Assembly: GCA_947311845.1 (NCBI GenBank) | Contig: CAMZMU010000107.1 | Coordinates: 43,818,194 to 43,882,193 of the forward strand | DNA from: Poa pratensis | Lineage: Eukaryota > Streptophyta > Magnoliopsida > Poales > Poaceae | Reading direction: 5' to 3' | Length of the DNA: 64,000 nt | In this document: piece after piece, positions 33,354 through 45,600 of the stretch | Numbering within the stretch: position 1 is the stretch's first letter | Layout: each line of letters starts with the position of its first letter | The notes under the pieces: generated by a model | The model's database searches: none | What the model saw: the letters and a program-made list of their open reading frames with translations, nothing else | Told to the model about the DNA's origin: nothing | Made by a program: the position numbers and the translations under genes

Positions 33354-33660
33354 AAAAAAAAAGTTCCTAGTATGTAGGTTTCTTTGGTAACGCGAGGTGG
33401 TGAGATTACGTAGACGTGTGCAGTTGCTTTGGGCAAAGGCCGCGTGAGAAATGCACTCTTGTATAAAGTCCTAAGCATGCCAATTAACAATATTGTTCTG
33501 ATGCATGGTAATCGATGTTAACTCGATATGTGTGTAACCTTTTTAGAATTAAGAATTTATTTTTGTAAAAGAGGTGTTCTCTAAAACAATAGTTTGTCAT
33601 GACTGTAAGACGCATTCATGCTTGTTTGTGGAGGAAGGGGGAGGCGGCACACCACGTTGT
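33354..33660 (-). repeat. Inverted partner of the repeat at 718-1010
   Basis: Reverse complement match to 718-1010, running from the CTCCACAAACAA end to the CTACATACTAGGAAC end and stopping at an A/T homopolymer. Confidence 0.6.
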
Positions 33661-36600
33661 CAGAAATTCACTTTGCATCATATGCTACTGTTACATTAAA
33701 ACATATTTAACAAGTAGTAAAAGATTTTTTCAATTTCTGAATTTTTTTGGAGGCGAACACATAACCAATTTTCAACATATGTGCCAAGTTTCGTGGCGAA
33801 ATGACATTTGATATGCCTTGTGCAAAAAAGATAAATCAGTGGTCGAATGCAATTTGAATTACACATTTTTAAAGCACTGATTTTGTTATTTTTGCACAGA
33901 TCACCATACATGACATTTCATCATGAAACTTGACACATATTTAAAACTCATCACAAAAAAACAGAGTTTTTTAAAAATGTTTTACTATTTTTTATATCCT
34001 ATCCTACATCCTATATAACTAAATAGTTCATCCATACTACCTATTTCTTTCAACATGCAGCCTATTCACCTCAGCATATCTGCCACCTCAGCTAATAAAA
34101 TGTCGTTTCATTTCCCTTCCGTTCATTCGACGAGCGATGATGTTCTCGTGCTAAACTATTGACCAGTCGGTCCAGTCCATGCCACCAAATATTTTAGCCC
34201 ACATGCAACAGCCCAACGGCCTAGCCTACATACAGCCCATTACCTTCTGTGATCCCGGAATCGCAACGAACACCCCATTGTTGTTTATCATCTCCGTTGT
34301 CCCACCTTTTTTCTTTCCCGTTGTCCCACTTGTGCATCGACGACCATTGGTGCTTCCTATTCCCCATTATCTTCGTAGTGGCGCGTTTTCATCCTCTTCC
34401 CCACTATCTTCACGATAAATAATTGCATACAAAAATGTTAGATGCATAGGAGGGGAGTTTGGCCCAGTATTTTCCCATATAAAGTGTCATGTTCAATCTC
34501 AACCCTCTTAGTTGACGTCGCTTCCTTCCGTACGGTTGGCGTATGCCACACGGGAGACGGCTCATGGCGCTGCTGGCTACCCACTCCATCTCCCTCTCCT
34601 CATCTTCACATAATATTCCCGCCTGTACAACCCAATGTCATGATGAGTCTTGCAGCCTCAAGCAGGGCGGCGGTGCCGTCTTGAGTGCAGCCCAGCTCCA
34701 TTCATAGGAATTGTTGCTCTGAGCAGACCATGGGGTCCTCGTGTTATCAAAATATATGGATGAGATGTATCGTCTGTTTCAATGTCAAACAATACCGGTG
34801 CAAGTTGGAGCCGTGTCCTGTTATGCCATGAGCAAGCCAATACTTACTCTATTGGCTGATTCTGTTGTGGGGGGAGTATGATGATTCTCTGGTATGTCAC
34901 CTTTCATCTTATTGTACTCAAGTTGTTTCACATGCATCATATGTTGATTATTCTTAATTCTTGACCCAGATGAGTGAAACTTAAACAACAGACATGCATG
35001 GTTTCATTTTTAATGGTACTCGGGGGTTTCAACCCCATTTCAATCAATGGAAAAAATATGTACAAGGTTAAAAAAGATGATAGATATCTAAGCCGTTCAA
35101 TGGATCTAGGGAGAACAAATATGAAATATTTTCGTGCTGGAGACTTGGGAATACCGTTTACCTCTCTAATTACTAGTGTTGAGATATGTTACGTATTGTT
35201 TTAGGGGAGACACACCTCTGTGTTCTTACGATGTGGCCTCTTTGTAGCTTCATTGTCTGTTCAATGTTGTAACCTAGCGCTGGAATTTGTCAGTATTGTT
35301 CTACATGAGCTAGCTAGGAACTGCATGCGTATGTTTTGAACTGGCATGATTCTGTTATCTACATATTAGCACCGGTGGTGTACGGTGATCAACTGCCGAG
35401 CGTGCAGCATAAGCTATTTGTATACGCTTTGATCATTGTTGCGTAGCAGTTTTCTTCGGAGTTGTCGGTGGCTTGAAGTTGCTTGGTAATCTTGTGACAA
35501 AAACAGGCACACACGGTTTTCCAAATCTAGATCATCTCCTTGCATTGCACTGAGACTTCGGTGGAGGATTCGAGAGGGTGGTGGTTTGTTTGATCTCTGT
35601 GATCACGTGTGTTACCAAAAACGGGAGAATGGTCATGCCCCTGGTTCTTGGAGTGGAGAGTGCGAAGGAGGAGGAATCTACTAGTTCTGTTTGGTTAGAA
35701 GAAGAGCTTCTGTGAACATTTGTGAACCTAAGACGAGTAAAATTATTTACACTAAACATTTTTATTTTTCATAATATTCTAATTTAATCAAATATATATT
35801 GTATACTAATTAGTTAGCATTCTTTACCATAGAATAGTTTTCTCAATTGTTTTATGTATGTTGTTCCACCTTATATCACTAAAAATGTGTTTAAGTTGCA
35901 TAAAATATTTTTCTGTGTCAGATATTGTCCTTAACAAGATACAAAACCATCATAAATATGAAAAAAGGAAAAAAAATAACTACTTGATTTTTTAATTGAT
36001 GAACTTCTAGCTAACTTGCATATTATTGTGTCAATACTCCTCTCTATTTTAACGTTCTTAAATATTTTTGTAGAGATTTAAAAGAACGTAGCAAATATCT
36101 TAACAAATGTTTGTAGTGTAGGTTTATGTATAAACAAATACATAGAATTTTCAAGAGTATAAATTGAACTTTTAGCATGATCATTTTCCTTGGTGGATTG
36201 ATAATAAGTTGATAATATTTTCATGATTTACACTTATAACTAAAGTATAATTTATTATAGTAATCGTCTATGGACATGAAATATTATGGGTTCTACACTT
36301 TTGCACACAACATTCAATTATTATTATTATATACATACACATAATTGCATCCCTATACATAGTTGATCCTGATAGTTTCTCGATTTAAAAATTATACATG
36401 AAATTAAAAATTGAAAATATATCTACTATTTTCATTATAGCATATCTAAGACACATCTATAGAGTAGATAGACAAGCAGCCAAATTAAACTTGCCACCAC
36501 AAATCTAATTGGGGTGTTACTATGTGTATTGGTCCGTCGTGTGCAATTGTTCATGTAAATTAAGGTATATTTTATTTTACTTATAAATAGTAATATAATT

Positions 36601-37248
36601 CCAAAAAGCGTTACTATTTAATACCCTCATTCTGTGTGGGCCCCAGACGGTCGACCTGTTTGCACAGCCTATAGACCGGCTCTGGTCTTGACGCCACCTC
36701 GATGGTGACATGAGTGGCTATGTAACCTTGTGCCGTTTTCTTCAGTTTGCTCTACCTTTGTACGCCATCTTGATAGGGGACACATTACTTTATTGGTTAC
36801 CTAGTTTTTTTTCATTACTGTAAAACTCGTTGATGCTTAGGTTAATAGAGGTTTTTGCTATTGCCCATGATTAATACTTCCTTTTGTTTCTCTGCCTAGG
36901 ACCTGTGTGGCTTTGTTGACCCCAAAAATGCGACGATCTACTTGTTGGACTAATCATGTTGAAACCATACGTCGCCTTTTCTTTAGAGAATGATGCTTAA
37001 CTATATAACATTGTGTAAAGCTTGATCCTTCCTCTGTCGCTCCATTTCTGAGATACACTTCAAACTTGGCATCAGTATTCCACAGAGAATACTCATTGAT
37101 ACCTTACCCTTGCTTTTCTCTGTGATATCGTCCTATGAAGCGACCTTGTCTCTCTTGGCCTCCGTAAGACTTAACTATGTGCTGACAGTCCATAACCGAA
37201 ATCGGACTTCCTTGGGGAAATGGTGCTCATAATTACCCCCTGGATCAT
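33661..37248. other. AT-rich intergenic DNA, no gene seen
   Basis: 3.6 kb of largely AT-rich sequence. No protein family, RNA gene or element ends were recognised. Confidence 0.5.
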
Positions 37249-37764
37249 TGATGCATGTAAAATGCATACATGAACTTTGCATTGTTTTACTTATATTTCA
37301 ATCATATTTGCATCATATAAGAGTTATATCACTGTTTATAAATGATTTTGGGAATATTTCATTGTTTTCCTATTTTTATGGAATTAACCATGCACAGGCA
37401 GAAAACCCCATTTTCTATATTTTGATGTTTCAGGGACCCAAACGACATCCAAATGACCTAATAATTTACGAGCATCAGTTTTTGGAAGGAACAAAGCGTA
37501 GGAGCAAAAGAAGCCAACAAACAGAGGCCCGTGGGCCAAAAGAGGGTGGCCCACGCGGCCAGATTCCCTGGCCGCATGGGACCCACCATCTGGGCCCTCG
37601 AGGCTCCGTTGTCGTCGATCTTTTTTCCACCAACTCCGTCTTGACCTAAAACCGACTATAAAATAGTCCCCGACGCCCTTCGGAAAGGAGCGCCGCCGAA
37701 ACACAGAAACACCGAAACAGAGACCCGGAGCTGCAGATTGGAGGGGGAAAACTCCGGCGGGGCG
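37249..37764 (+). mobile_element. Partial LTR related to the solo LTR at 12076-13587
   Basis: It starts TGATGCATG and shares the GGCAGAAAACCCCATTTTC motif, TTTCAGG and GGCCCACGCGGCC style with the minus-oriented solo LTR in the copia gag. It is broken at 37764, where another LTR starts. Confidence 0.6.
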
Positions 37765-38573
37765 TGATACGTGCAAGGCACACGTTCGTTGGGAGACCCC
37801 AAGAGGAAGGTATGATGAGTGTAGCAGCAATTTTTCCCTCAGTACGAAACCAAGGTTTAATCGAACCAGTAGGAGATCAAAGACACTTCTGAAGGTTGTT
37901 GGTGAAGGAGTGTAGTGCGGCGCAACACCAGGGATTCTGGTGCCAACGTGGAACCTGCACAACACAATCAAACTACTTTGCCCCAACTTAATAGTGAGGT
38001 TGTCAATCTCACCGGCTTGCTGAAAATAAAGGATTAGACGTATAGTGTGGAAAATGATGTTTGTTTGCAGAGAATGAAAGAGAACAATGATTGCAGTAGG
38101 TTGTATTATCAGATGTAAAAGAATGGACCAGGGTCCACAGTTCACTAGTGGTGTCTCTCCATAAAGATAACTAACATGCTGGGTAAACAAATTACAACTG
38201 GGCATTTGACAATATTGAAAGTGCATAATAATGCATGTACAAGTTATGGTGTCTACTATGAGATTTAATTGGGCATTACAACAAGGTACACAGACCGCTA
38301 TCCAGCATGCATCTGTGCCTAAGTAGTCCACCTTCAGGTTAACATCCGTACCCCTTTCAGTATTGAGTTGCAAGCAACACACTATTGCATTAAGTAAAGT
38401 GCATAATGTGAGCAACACAATTATCCTTAGACAAAGCATCGCTGTTTTACCCCTAGTGGCAACAGCACATCCACAACCTTATAACTTTCTGTCACTGTCC
38501 CAGATTAAATGGAGACTGAACCCACTATCTAGCATAAATACTCCCTCTTGGAGTCACAAGCATCAACTTGGCC
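37765..38573 (+). mobile_element. LTR fragment A, forward arm of a palindrome
   Basis: It starts TGATACGTGCAAGGCACACG. About 809 bp match the reverse complement of 39185-40053. It ends near AACTTGGCC, after which arm B's own LTR sequence begins. It resembles the 5' part of a common Triticeae LTR (CCCCAAGAGGAAGGTATGAT). Confidence 0.75.
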
Positions 38574-40053
38574 CAATTATAATTAATCTGTCACGTAACA
38601 AAAGCCCCAGGTCCCTATTTTTCTGTCACGTACACGGAGTCCGGAGGAGAAACGAAGACCGAGGCATCCTCACCACGTGGCGGTACGGCTCCACCCTCTG
38701 TCGCGCCGTGACGTGGTGAGGGGCCCACGGGTGCCCACCGACGTTGTCCCTTCGCCTATAAATTCACCTGTTCGGGAAAACCCTAAATACCCTAGTCATA
38801 TTCCACGAAAAGTTCCATAGCCGCCGCCGCCGTCAACCCTAACTTGGGAGGGTTCTGAAGCTCTTCCCGGCACACTGCCGGAGAGGCACCGGAGGGCTCT
38901 ACATCGCCATGCCTGCCTCCGGAGTGATGCGTGAGTAGTTTATCCTTGGACTATGGGTCCATAACAGTAGCTAGATGGTTGTCTTCTCCTCTTGTGCCAT
39001 CATGTTTAGATCTTGTGAGCTACCTATCATGATCAAGATCATATTATTCTAATGCTACATGTTGTGTTTGTTGGGATCCGATGAATATTGAGTACTATGT
39101 CAAGTTGATTATTGAAATATCATGTGTATGTTATTTATGATCTTGCATGCTCTCCGTTACTAGTAGATGCTCTAGCCAAGTTGATGCTTGTAACTCCAAG
39201 AGGGAGTATATATGCTAGATAGTGGGTTCAGTCTCCATTTAATCTGGGGGAGTGACAGCAACCTCTAAGGTTGTGGATGTGTTATTGCCACTAGGGGTAT
39301 AACAGCGATGCTTTGTCTAAGGATAATTGTATTGCTTATATTATTCACTTTACTTAATGCAATAATCTCTTGCTTGCAACTTAATATTGAAAGGGGTGCG
39401 GATGCTAACCTGAAGGTGGATTATTAGTCATAGATGCAGTTGGATTACGGTCTATGAATCATGTTGTAATGCCCAAGTAAATCTCATAGTAGACATCATG
39501 ACTTGTACATGCATTGTTATGCACTTCTCTATTTTGTCAATTGCCCAGCTGTAATTTGTTTAGCCAACATGTTAGTTATTTATTATGGACAGACACCACT
39601 AGTGAACTGTGGACCCCGGTCCATTCTTTTACACTGATAATACAACCTACTGCAAACACAGTTTTCTTTCATTCTTTGCAAACAAACATCATTTTCCACA
39701 CTATGCGTCTAATTCTTTATTTTCAGCAAGCCGGTGAGATTGACAATCTCACTATTAAGTTGGGGCAAAGTATTTTGGTTGTGTTGTGTGCAGGTTCCAA
39801 GTCAACCGTCAAGACCACCCTTTCGACGCAAGCACTCTTTCTGGCACCATAGCCAGGGAGAAGAAGCACCTCTATTCAGCAAACCTCCATCTCCCATCAA
39901 CACCACTTTTCCTGACGCCGTTGACACCTTCAGAAGTGTCTACATCTCCTACTGGTTCGATAACCTGGTTTCATACTGAGGGAAAACTTGCTGCTACACT
40001 CATCATACCTTCCTCTTGGGGTCTCTCAACGAACGTGTGCCTTGCACGTATCA
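38574..40053 (-). mobile_element. LTR fragment B, reverse arm of a palindrome
   Basis: Read on the minus strand it starts TGATACGTGCAAGGCACACG at 40053 and runs further than arm A. It continues through CATGATGGCACAAGAGGAGA and a CG-rich promoter-like part near 38750-38900. No matching target duplications flank the A/B pair (GGGCG left, GTTCT right). Confidence 0.75.
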
Positions 40054-41027
40054 GTTCTCAAAGGTTTGCTCCTCCAGAGATGGCATTACTGACATCGACC
40101 GTGTTACCAAAACTGAAGGAGTGGGCACGCGTTGTTGGAGATGCACGAGAATCCGGTTTGGTTTGGTGTGCGATCAGTTGCACATCAATTTCCTAGGAAC
40201 AGAATAAGAAAACGGCAGCCGACTCCAACCGTGCTTAGCGGTTGCCATCATCTCCTCCTAGTCTTTAGCATACACAAGAGGGGGTGGAAATCTTTGATTC
40301 AGATGTACTCAAGAATACAAATTGATCTAAGAGAGAGTTTAATAATGGCGAAGCTTGGGGGAGGGGGGCATTGCCCCCCCTGTTTTGCACTAAAATTTAT
40401 CACTAGTGTTTGACCATGTGTGTTTAAACATATCCCACTGCCCACCTTGCCCCTAACAACTAATGTACATAACATAGTGGATTTACTAGTCATGGTGGTA
40501 ACTACACACCACGGTTTTCCCCTCATTTTATGAAAAAAAAAACATGAAAATATGTCAAGAAAGTTGCAACCTTCGGCACATTTTATGTGCATCGATGAAA
40601 CCTGTTGTCGCTCAGGTAACTACAGACCTTAGTCTGACCGTCCCGTATACGCACGAAAAAAGAGAATACTCAATGGGGTGGGGGATTTCAACATTAGAGT
40701 TGATAGATTTATACAAAACTATTTTGTAATTTTTTCAGTTCATATCCCGGTTGTTATGATTATTTTTAGAAGTCAACGAGAAGTCAATTCAAAGTCGACC
40801 CTAAAATGACGACAAAAAAATTCTTTTTTTCAAAATTCTTAAACCCGTTTTGGACGCCAAAAATTTGTGCTCTATCAGGATATCAAGCTAAAACAGGTAT
40901 GTACGGCTTACATCTCCGTCTAATGCCATGGTGTGTAGCTACCACCATGACTCGTAAATCTAATATTTAGAGCCAAACTAGAACACACCTATAAATAAAA
41001 TTTAAATTACTTTCAAGAATTTTACTA
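40054..41027. other. Intergenic DNA with a G/C-run palindrome
   Basis: No gene. At about 40345-40382 GGCGAAGCTTGGGGGAGG leads into GGGGGGCATTGCCCCCCC, which resembles the end of a TTF-type hAT element; its partner end was not found. Confidence 0.35.
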
Positions 41028-41078
41028 CTCCCTCCGTTCGGATTCATTTTTGTGACATCCTTTTCCGAACAGAGGGAG
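41028..41078. mobile_element. 51-bp Stowaway deletion derivative
   Basis: TA-flanked, with CTCCCTCCGTTCGG at one end and CCGAACAGAGGGAG at the other, leaving almost no interior. Confidence 0.75.
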
Positions 41079-42673
41079 TAGAATTTATTTAAATGGGCTA
41101 TAATAGCTAAAAAGCCCCCATATATTCTTAATATTGGTGAATTTGCCATATGGCCATCCAATATTGTCTTGTTTCTGTGAAAAGTTGAGAAGTGTTATTT
41201 CAAACCATGCTCATTGCAATTGATTTAAAACCTCATTGTTTACAATTAGAAAGTAAAAAACCCAAAAAAAACTCATTCTTTAACCTGTGTGGTCGTCCCA
41301 TAGCCCCCATGCCCTCGCTAACGACGCGCAATTAAATTTTGATTATTTATGGTAGAAATTTTTATATCAAATTCTTCTTTACTCCGTCATACAATGTGTT
41401 GAGGGATTTAATTTAAGAAAGTCAATCGCATGATGAAAATGTGGTTCAAGTAAGGTCGACGGGGTCATGTGGGGATATCGCGATCCTGACGCGCCGTCGA
41501 CATCGTCACGTCCGACCCCTCCCATGTGAATTTTATCCTCCCTCAGCTCGCTTGTTGTCTTTCTTCCACCGGCCACCCTCAATATGTAGCACTCCTCGGT
41601 TTACTGTGATTTCCAGTCTCTTGTCGACTTCGTTCCCTTTTGTGGTCACCATGCAAAAAACACTAACCCCTGACATGTCGAATGCCGACGAGACGCAGAA
41701 CTGTGCCAACGTTGGATCCCTGCTTGTACACTCTGTCCGAAGCTGTCGGCGTGCCCGCCCCAGCAATACCCGATCTTGTACTTGCACGACGGTGTTGTCG
41801 GCCAAACATATTCCGTGCAAGTCGGAGATGCAGGACACACGAGGCAGTAGTAGTAGGTCTACATGCCAGATTGGATGGTGGTGAGTTCAGTGGCGAAGGG
41901 TTGTTGTCGTTCAAGTTGGGGAACTTGGTGGGGACGAGATCGTCGTCAGTGAGGGCGGGCGGCCGACGCACAACGTCGAAAGCTTCATCTACCACATTCA
42001 AAATTACGTGGTTAAGATTCAACATAATCGTTTAACAATATCTATTAAGAAAATACCACTGATATTACTCAAATGCATACGGTTATAAATAGAACAATAT
42101 TAAAGAAATTTTGATATTAGCAAAACTGAAGGGGGGGTGGGGGCGGTAAACTCCCATACCATCCCAGTTGATGATCGTCAGATCATACATATTGTACTCT
42201 TTTTTCCTTTGATGAGTTTTTCTCAATGGTTCCTTATAAACGGTTTTTAATGAGACAATATAAATACAAGGGTTCGGATATGCCATTTTGCTGTTCTCCT
42301 TATATTTTTTCCACTAGGTTTTAGAATACTATTTTCTTATTTTCTCATAGGATCTTGGGGAGAGATTCTCCGATATAAAAAAAAATAAGGACTTTACAAC
42401 ACTCAAGACTATGTAAAGACTTCATGTGGTATACATGATTAGCAAATAAAATCTGATAAACAATCAAGACTATGTGAAGACATTCAAGGTGGCGATTGTC
42501 CCCTAATTCTCCCAATCTCTAGTTCTATATGAAAACAAATACAAGAGCACCTAATTCTCTCAATCTTTAGTTCTCAAACGTATACATTCGATTGTTTTCA
42601 GTGGACAAATTCTTCCTATACTACTAAGCCTACACATTTGTTCTGTAACCATTGATGTTGCAGGCACGCACGT
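41079..42673. other. Intergenic DNA and probable DnaJ-gene 3' UTR
   Basis: No gene recognised. GC-richer DNA at 41440-42000 has open frames but no family resemblance. The last few hundred bases probably hold the 3' UTR of the minus-strand gene ending at 42674. Confidence 0.45.
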
Positions 42674-45600
42674 TCATTCTCTGAACTCGTTTCTCCTTCC
42701 AAGAATCTGAACGAACCCAGCCACGGCGGCGCCGATGACGAACCAGGTCACCCCGGCCAAGACGACCTGGAGCTCGAAGCTGTTGACCACCAGGGGCGGC
42801 GCCAGCAGGGGGGCGAGGTGGGGCGGCCGCCCCCCCTCAACTTTTGCTAATTTTTTCATTATACATATTCAATACGTATGTAACGTATCTATACGTGAAA
42901 GGGAGGGGAAAAAAAAAGGAAAAAGAGCCAGAACGAGCACGCATCGAGCAGAGCACGTCTCGGTCGCACGCATCGATCCCCAATCCCAACTCGCTCCGCC
43001 CCGCGTCTCGCTCCGCCCCGCATCTCGATCCGCCGCCGGCCGCCCGTCGTCGCCCGCCCTGGAGCCGCTGCCGCCGGCCGCCCTGGAGCCCTGCCTGGAG
43101 CCGCTGCCGCCCCTGGAGGCTGGACCGCTGGAGCCGCTGCCGCCGGCCGCCCCTGGAGCCCTTGTTTGCAGGTTCGTCGTCTTGTATTCGGTTGAATTGA
43201 ATCTGTGGCTGCAATACTGAGCGCGTGTGTTGAATTGAATCCTGTGCTTGCTCTTCTTTGATTGACTGTTTTCATCTGTTCAATTTCTTGTCTGAGATTG
43301 TGTTTGTGTCGGCAGTTGGTCACACTGCTCCGATTTTTGATCCGAGTCTGTTTGTCTCGTGCATTTTACAGTCTGGAAGAGATGACTTATCATTCAGTAG
43401 GATTGTAGGAACATGATACCGTAGCTATATCATTAGTGCAGAAATCAGTAATATAGGATCAATCAGACTAAAATAGCGTACTGCACAGATGGATGCCGGA
43501 GATGAGGAGCTGGATTGGGAAGCTATTTCAGCACAGATGGATGCCGGAGATGAGGAGCCGGATTGGGAAGCTATTGGAGCACGGTTGAATGCATTCGACT
43601 TGGAGGATGCAGAGGAAGTTGCAGCGCTGGCAGCGGCAAGGGCAGGAGTTGTAACATCATCTCGAAACTGCAGGCGGAGGCGTGACGACACGAACGACCA
43701 ACAGCGACAGGGACAAGAAGAGCAGGTTCTTTCTCCCTCTTTTCAGATTTCAGTTTTGATGTCTATTGTTGTAGCAAAATACTTGAATTTTGATATCTAC
43801 TTGTATTACAGGAAACTGCAGAAGCTATTGTTCATGAAGTTTTTGATCTATCAAATGTTGTTGCTGATCCTGCACTTCGGAGATCAATTGAAGAATTTGG
43901 TACTCAAGAAATAAGGGATCTCATGAGAAGGGCATATTTATCGAGAGGTCCGAGTCGATTGATTGGCCATACTTTTACCAAGACAAAAATTGGGGGAGAT
44001 TGGAGATCATTCCTAGCTACATGGTATGCCGAATTTGATTGGTTAGAGTATAGTGTGGAGAAAGATGCTGCATATTGTTTCTATTGCTTTCTTTTCAAGT
44101 CATCAAGCACTAGTGTACATTTTGGACACGATGCTTTCACAAAATTGGGGTTTAAGAATTGGAAAAAAGGTCCGGAACATTTTAGAAAGCATATAGGTGG
44201 TACAAACAGCATTCACAATAATGCAAGAAGATATTGTGAAGATTTTAGAAACCAAAAACAAAGTGTGTCATATGCTATTGCTTGTCATGATGAGAAATCA
44301 CATATTGACTATGAAATACGGTTGAGAGCTGTGCTTGGTATTGTAAGGTTTCTTCTTGAGCAAGGTCTAGCTTTTCGTGGGCATGATGAGTCCATCAATT
44401 CCATCAACCGAGGAAATTTTCTTCAAATGTTGAAGTGGTATGCCTCAAGATGTGAGGAAGTAGCCAATGTGGTCAATCTAAATGCTCCTGGCAATCTCCA
44501 ACTGACATCTCATGAGATTCAACAACAAATAGTCCAAGCATGTGCAGAAGAGACCTCACAGGTCATAATGAGTGAGCTTGGGGATGCTTGTTTCTCTCTA
44601 CTTGTTGATGAGTCTCGTGATGTATCGGTGAAAGAGCAAATGGGCGTGATATTGAGGTGTGTCATATGTTTTTGTTGAACTCATTTGTTGGAATCCCATA
44701 ACTCACATGACTATTCTAATATTATGTTCTTGCTTGTAGGTTCGTGAATAAAAAAGGAGAGATTGTGGAAAGATTTCTTGGTGTTAAGCATGTTGTTGAT
44801 ACTAGATCGGCTTCTTTAAAAACAGCCTTGGATGCAATGTTTGTTAAATATAATTTGTCCATGTCTAGATTGAGAGGACAAGGATATGATGGTGCCTCAA
44901 ATATGCGTGGTGAGCTACATGGTTTAAAAACATTGGTGTTGGCCGACAATCCTCATGCTTTTTATGTCCATTGTTTTGCCCACCAACTTCAATTGGTGGT
45001 TGTTGCTGTTGTGAAAGGAGTTCTAGGTGTTGGTCATTTCTTTGGTCACGTAAACAAGATTGTTAACATGGTTAGTTCTTGTAGATATTGCAAAGATGTG
45101 TATTCAACTCTATGTATACAATTCTAAATGCACCATTATTTTGTAGGCGAGTGCCTCTTGTAAAAGGAAAGATGCATTGTTGCAGAAGCATCATGACTAT
45201 ATGGTAGCACAACTAGAGAGTGGGGAAATCTCGTCGGGAAGAGGCCAACATCAAGAGACAAGTTTAGCAAGACCCGGTGATACCCGTTGGGGGTCACACC
45301 ACAGAACACTAATCCGGATGCATCATATGTGGGATTCTGTGATTGAAGTGCTACATGGTATTTCTCTTGATGGAGGAGATCCCGAAGAAAGAGGTTTGGC
45401 TTCTGGTTATATGTCCTATTGATCTGCACCGCATGCCTTGATCCTAGAGACTCATTTAGCAACTTTGATCACGAGAAGCTAATTGAACTTGCCAATATTT
45501 ACTCCGTGGATTTCTCTTCACATGATTGCTATGTCTTGGTTGACCAACTCAACATATATATTGATATGATGAAGAGTAGTCCTGATTTCTTATCATGTGA

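Noticed and set aside
37384..38439. Open frame of 351 codons on the minus strand across LTR fragment A
   Set aside because: It spans the junction of two LTR pieces and has no family resemblance; chance opening in LTR DNA.
37765..40053. A TIR DNA transposon with 800-bp inverted repeats
   Set aside because: The termini are LTR-type TGATACGT sequences, the arms are unequal and no target duplication flanks the unit. Two opposed LTR fragments explain it better.
41440..42030. Possible gene from overlapping open frames on both strands
   Set aside because: No conserved motif, no plausible splice structure and no consistent frame.
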